A stretch of DNA of 9,329 nucleotides. Source: Pseudomonadota bacterium. Lineage in GTDB: Bacteria > Pseudomonadota > Gammaproteobacteria > GCA-001735895. The stretch's first letter is position 1. Every line of letters begins with the position of its first letter. Made by a program: the position numbers and the translations under genes. The stretch lies in NCBI GenBank assembly GCA_022545625.1, contig JACZQS010000063.1, forward strand, positions 1 to 9,329, read 5' to 3'. This document shows, one piece after another, positions 6,270 to 9,329 of this stretch. A model generated the notes under the pieces. It was not told the DNA's origin. It saw only the letters and a program-made list of their open reading frames with translations, and ran no database searches.

Positions 6270-7275
6270 ATTTGGTTGGTTGAGCATTAATTCTGACAGC
6301 AGACAGTTGATATGGTTGCAAATTAGCCGAATAAAAATAAATAATATTTTTTGCATCGACCTGGATTGGCGAAAACCAGTTTCCGGGTATCGCCTTGCGC
6401 CAGATTTCGCCGCGTTTTTGAGGGTCGAACAGAACCAGTATTTTATCCAGGTCACTCAACAGAATTTGACTACCGCTGGACGGATGGATGGTTAAATCCT
6501 GCCCGACTATTGGTTTTTGCCAGGCTTGTCGATAGGTTTTGCGATCGAATGCGGTTAGTTGTCCATCCCGGCTCGATCGGTAGATAAACCTGTCATCAAA
6601 AATTAAATTTTTAGGCTGAGTCGAACCGTCTAGCCAACTTTCAATCTTTGCGGTAACAGTATTGATGATTGCGGTTTGACCGTTAAACAGGTTGAACGCG
6701 ATTCGATTATTTTTCAAATCAATCGGGCTGAATACCGACTCCTGGTTTAGCGCTATCGTATGTATTTGACGGCCGTCATTAGCCGACATGGCAAAGGCTT
6801 TGTGATCTTGTCCGCCGGCCCATAGCTGGTTTTGATCGGGCAGTACAACGGGTGAATAGATCCAGCCGGGAAACTGCTGGCGCCAGTTGATTTTACCGCT
6901 GGCGGGTTCGATCGAATACAGGGCCCCATGCAAACTGCCCGCATATATCTGCCGTGCTACTGTCGGGCTAAAAATAGTACGCGATTCTTCAATGCGCCAT
7001 ACCTGCTGGCCCGTATCGGGATCGAGAGCATACAATCCCTGCGGGCTACCCACATAGAGCAGATTTTTACCCATCACCGGATCGAAGGTTTGCAGGCCCT
7101 GCAAAGCTGACCATTTGCGCTCTAGTGTAGCCTGATTAAATTTGTGAACGCCGTTGAATGAGACATATAAGGCATCCCTGGTCAGGAGAGGGTTTTGCGG
7201 CGTCGATGCCAAAGCAGTTTGCAGCAGAAATGCCGACGATAAGACTAAAAACAGGACCCATTTGAATTTGTGCAT
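6268..7275 (-). CDS. Exported PQQ-like eight-repeat beta-propeller protein
   Basis: The 335-residue precursor has a signal peptide at 1-23 (ending ALA) and no lipobox cysteine. The rest is built of about eight repeats of the PQQ-like pattern (strand, G, short turn, hydrophobic, D/E-x-x-[TS]-G, then W): about 36-58, 72-96, 109-134, 149-176, 190-217, 229-256, 269-296 and 310-330. The clearest are LLYVGSPQGLYALDPDTG at 72-89 and QIYAGSLHGALYSIEPASG at 109-127; later repeats are degenerate. It is much shorter than quinoprotein dehydrogenases (about 600 residues), so a catalytic PQQ enzyme is unlikely. BamB is the best-known protein with this fold, but it is a lipoprotein, which this is not. A binding or scaffold role in the periplasm is inferred, probably with the coupled cytochrome downstream. 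The start ATG lacks a clear ribosome binding site, but no other start suits the signal peptide. Confidence 0.82.
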   Translation of the reverse strand: MHKFKWVLFLVLSSAFLLQTALASTPQNPLLTRDALYVSFNGVHKFNQATLERKWSALQGLQTFDPVMGKNLLYVGSPQGLYALDPDTGQQVWRIEESRTIFSPTVARQIYAGSLHGALYSIEPASGKINWRQQFPGWIYSPVVLPDQNQLWAGGQDHKAFAMSANDGRQIHTIALNQESVFSPIDLKNNRIAFNLFNGQTAIINTVTAKIESWLDGSTQPKNLIFDDRFIYRSSRDGQLTAFDRKTYRQAWQKPIVGQDLTIHPSSGSQILLSDLDKILVLFDPQKRGEIWRKAIPGNWFSPIQVDAKNIIYFYSANLQPYQLSAVRINAQPTK

Positions 7276-7352
7276 GTTGTTATTTTTATATTAAAGAACT
7301 TGCTAATACGATTGGACTCGGGCGATTTAGTTCCTCATCGGTATAGGTCGTG

Positions 7353-7766
7353 CTATTTGGTCGGCAGTTCATCATAGTGAACCAGGTCTGCCACCTCTTC
7401 TCGCCAGGGTGCGCGATCTTGCCAGTAAATATTCTGTGCCGGCCTGATACCCGGATCATCGTCCAGTGTTCCAGCGGGAATTACCATCGAGCGGCCACTC
7501 TTGGCCAGCCAGGGTAGAGAAGATCCGCAGCGCTTACAAAAGCAGGTGGCATAGTGTTTTGCTTCTGGATGTTCATAACGACCGACCATCTCCTCGCCAC
7601 CCAGCCATTCAAACTGCTTTGGGTCGATGATGATATTCGCCGCGTGAGCACTGCCGGTAAACTTACGACAGCGGGAACAGTGGCAGTATTGAAAAACAAA
7701 TTCGGGACCAGAAAACTGGTAGGTGACGGCATTACACAGGCAACTGCCCCTGGATTTTTTACTCAT
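7353..7766 (-). CDS. GFA/CENP-V domain zinc-binding protein
   Basis: The 137-residue protein consists of one GFA domain (named for glutathione-dependent formaldehyde-activating enzyme). The conserved zinc ligands are all present: C9 and C11 (GSCLCNAV), C28, C30 and C33 (YCHCSRCRK), and C75, C77 and C80 (CFCKRCGSSLPW). This matches the two-zinc arrangement of the family. Gfa itself has been linked to S-hydroxymethylglutathione formation from formaldehyde and glutathione, but most family members, including short ones like this, have no proven activity, so the substrate is left open. It should be cytosolic. GGAG at 7776-7773 lies six bases upstream of the ATG. It starts 27 bases after the stop of the upstream kinase gene, suggesting one transcript; the following propeller gene is 77 bases away. 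Confidence 0.88.
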   Translation of the reverse strand: MSKKSRGSCLCNAVTYQFSGPEFVFQYCHCSRCRKFTGSAHAANIIIDPKQFEWLGGEEMVGRYEHPEAKHYATCFCKRCGSSLPWLAKSGRSMVIPAGTLDDDPGIRPAQNIYWQDRAPWREEVADLVHYDELPTK

Positions 7767-7793
7767 TGCTTGCTCCGGGCGCGTACGGGAAAA

Positions 7794-9329
7794 TCAATCG
7801 GTAATATTACAGATTTCAGGCGCGATCACCAAAAATATTGCCCTCAGGTCTGCGTTTAATAGTTTGGTCTGCAACAATTCCAGATCGCTAATCACGAATT
7901 TTCCACTATTTACCGTGACATAAGCCTTCTCCGAGTCGAGATCGACGAAACGAATATGCTCTATTTTCCTGATGCACTGTTGCAGGAAGCCGATATTTTT
8001 ATCGATCTCCAGTAGCTGTTGATCCGGATAAACCTCCTCGGGGGAGGCGGCCATGATATTAATTTTCTGGTAGCGCTCGATATCGATGAACGCGATCGGA
8101 TCGAATATATCCATTTGCGACTGGGTGCCGCGGGCAATGGATGGTGGGTAGATTCCCATCTCAATACTGTTATCGAGGAATTCAAATATAAATTTTGGTT
8201 TTTTGTGCGCCAGCCATTTAAATAATAGCTTTGGCATACCCACGTAAGCCTCGACGCAATGCCCGAGGAAGTCCTCTACTGACTTATATCGTCCCCGGAC
8301 TAACCCGCGTTCCCAACCACGCTCGACTGTAGCCTCGGGTGGCGTGATAACAAAAAACATGTACATGGTATCGGTGTATTTAGCGTAGGTATTGTGCAAT
8401 ATGCGTGATATTTTTTCGCTCGCAAAACTGTCGAAGCGAAATCGGTCGACCACCAGGTGCGGAGTCGAATTACTCCGTTGCGCCTTACCCCGAATATAAT
8501 GGTCGAGCTTGGCATCGATAATGATTACCTCGTAACTGGTCAGACGCCCGGCGTATTTATAATCCTCGCCGAGTGAATCGTAATCGAGTAACAGGCGGCG
8601 CCAGATGTCCGGACTGATCGTGCCATAGCCGTCGTTTTTGATACCGAGATTATTAATCATTTCCCCGAGCATCGGCCGTAGAGAACTTTTACCTGCTGCC
8701 GATGTACCCTTGAGACTGATCAGAACCGGATTTTGCGCGTCGGGGATCAATGTATAACCTTCCGCGACGACAGCTTGCCTGACCCACACATCTATTTGCC
8801 TGCCGATCAGACGGCTACCGTATCGGCTGCAAATATGTGATGCAATCAGGTCTGCGAGCATAGTCTGGTCATTGCCGAGATATCCCCGTTTACCGACAAT
8901 TGATCCGAGCACCCGGTAAAGGCTTCTATACAGCGCCGCCACGAGCGGGTCGTCGGCATTCAGTCCGCGCTGCTTGAACGAGGCGATGATGCGTAGCTGG
9001 CGTTCCTGTGTACTTTCCACGGCCCTGGGCGGTTTTTTCGCTGATTTAAATAACCGTCCCAGTATTGAGGGGTTTGGTTTTACGCGTGCTTCAGCACTGG
9101 GAAATAATGATTCGGAAAGCTCCTGATTCACCATGTCGCGCACCTGCTTGTATAGCGTCTGAAAAGTCTTTTCGATTTCCTCCAGATGCGCTGTCAGGTA
9201 ACCGTCCATTATCGTGTGTACTACACGCCTGAAATTAAGGCCAAGATCCTCTTCGTGCTTGCCCTCGAGTATGACGATGTCCGCAGTAATTCGCACTATG
9301 AGTTCGTGCAGCGCAAGACGATCTGGTCT
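7794..9329 (-). CDS. Large P-loop kinase, zeta-toxin/CPT-like (5' end cut by window edge)
   Basis: Numbering is from an in-frame GTG at 9296-9294. That GTG has no ribosome binding site and the frame stays open for 11 more codons to the window end (ending ALHELI just before it), so the true start is probably outside. Residues 1-185 are a mostly helical region of unknown kind with basic patches near 71-92. A kinase core follows: Walker A GTSAAGKSS at 197-205, SPDIWRR at 228-234 in the place where zeta-type kinases carry their substrate-binding Asp and Arg, a hydrophobic strand ending in D284 (LVVDRFRF), a strand MYMFFVITPP at 311-320, and an arginine-rich lid ERGWERGLVRGR at 325-336. About 110 C-terminal residues (391-500) form another unknown domain. 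Zeta toxins phosphorylate UDP-N-acetylglucosamine and CPT phosphorylates chloramphenicol, but this protein is far larger, so the substrate is unknown. No antitoxin-like gene is visible downstream. Confidence 0.72.
   Translation of the reverse strand, partial: RPDRLALHELIVRITADIVILEGKHEEDLGLNFRRVVHTIMDGYLTAHLEEIEKTFQTLYKQVRDMVNQELSESLFPSAEARVKPNPSILGRLFKSAKKPPRAVESTQERQLRIIASFKQRGLNADDPLVAALYRSLYRVLGSIVGKRGYLGNDQTMLADLIASHICSRYGSRLIGRQIDVWVRQAVVAEGYTLIPDAQNPVLISLKGTSAAGKSSLRPMLGEMINNLGIKNDGYGTISPDIWRRLLLDYDSLGEDYKYAGRLTSYEVIIIDAKLDHYIRGKAQRSNSTPHLVVDRFRFDSFASEKISRILHNTYAKYTDTMYMFFVITPPEATVERGWERGLVRGRYKSVEDFLGHCVEAYVGMPKLLFKWLAHKKPKFIFEFLDNSIEMGIYPPSIARGTQSQMDIFDPIAFIDIERYQKINIMAASPEEVYPDQQLLEIDKNIGFLQQCIRKIEHIRFVDLDSEKAYVTVNSGKFVISDLELLQTKLLNADLRAIFLVIAPEICNITD

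Noticed and set aside
6268..7275. Assignment of the propeller as BamB
   Set aside because: There is no lipobox cysteine after the signal peptide, and the neighbours are not der/hisS-type genes usual for bamB; the shared fold alone is not enough.

Overview
The window looks like chromosomal DNA of a gammaproteobacterium. The main support is a full-length DNA polymerase II (polB) that matches the Escherichia coli protein from end to end. A classical SDR and a periplasmic heme protein of proteobacterial type agree with this. No rRNA, tRNA, CRISPR array, transposase or phage gene is visible. Coding density is high and the longest gap without a gene is about 160 bases.

Layout from left to right. 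At the extreme left edge a minus-strand gene seems to start and run out of the window (1-18). Upstream of it, also on the minus strand, is a small secreted and membrane-anchored protein with a very basic cytoplasmic tail (151-696). A divergent region of about 140 bases separates it from a plus-strand methyltransferase (838-1614). That enzyme closely resembles the single-domain phosphoethanolamine N-methyltransferase of Plasmodium, so the cell may make phosphocholine by a phosphobase route. A regulatory-looking gap (1615-1772) holds an inverted repeat next to a consensus -10 element and leads into an unrecognised soluble 169-residue protein (1773-2282).

The middle holds an SDR oxidoreductase on the minus strand (2375-3133), diverging from polB (3296-5650). 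The polB leader carries a 12-bp stem-loop. A long hairpin at 5679-5716 separates polB from the convergent genes on its right.

The right half is a co-directional minus-strand series. In transcription order these are a large P-loop kinase of the zeta-toxin/CPT type, cut off at the right edge (7794-9329); a GFA/CENP-V-like zinc protein (7353-7766); an exported eight-repeat PQQ-like beta-propeller (6268-7275); and an exported single-heme c-type cytochrome of P460/c'-beta type (5732-6256). The last two are tightly linked: the cytochrome ribosome binding site overlaps the propeller stop codon, so they probably act together in the periplasm. The kinase and GFA protein may belong to the same transcript, but their link to the last pair is only positional.

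The items most worth attention are the bacterial phosphobase methyltransferase, the large zeta-like kinase with long extra domains, the propeller-cytochrome pair, the unrecognised 169-residue protein, and the two symmetrical regulatory elements at 1696-1709 and 3244-3272.
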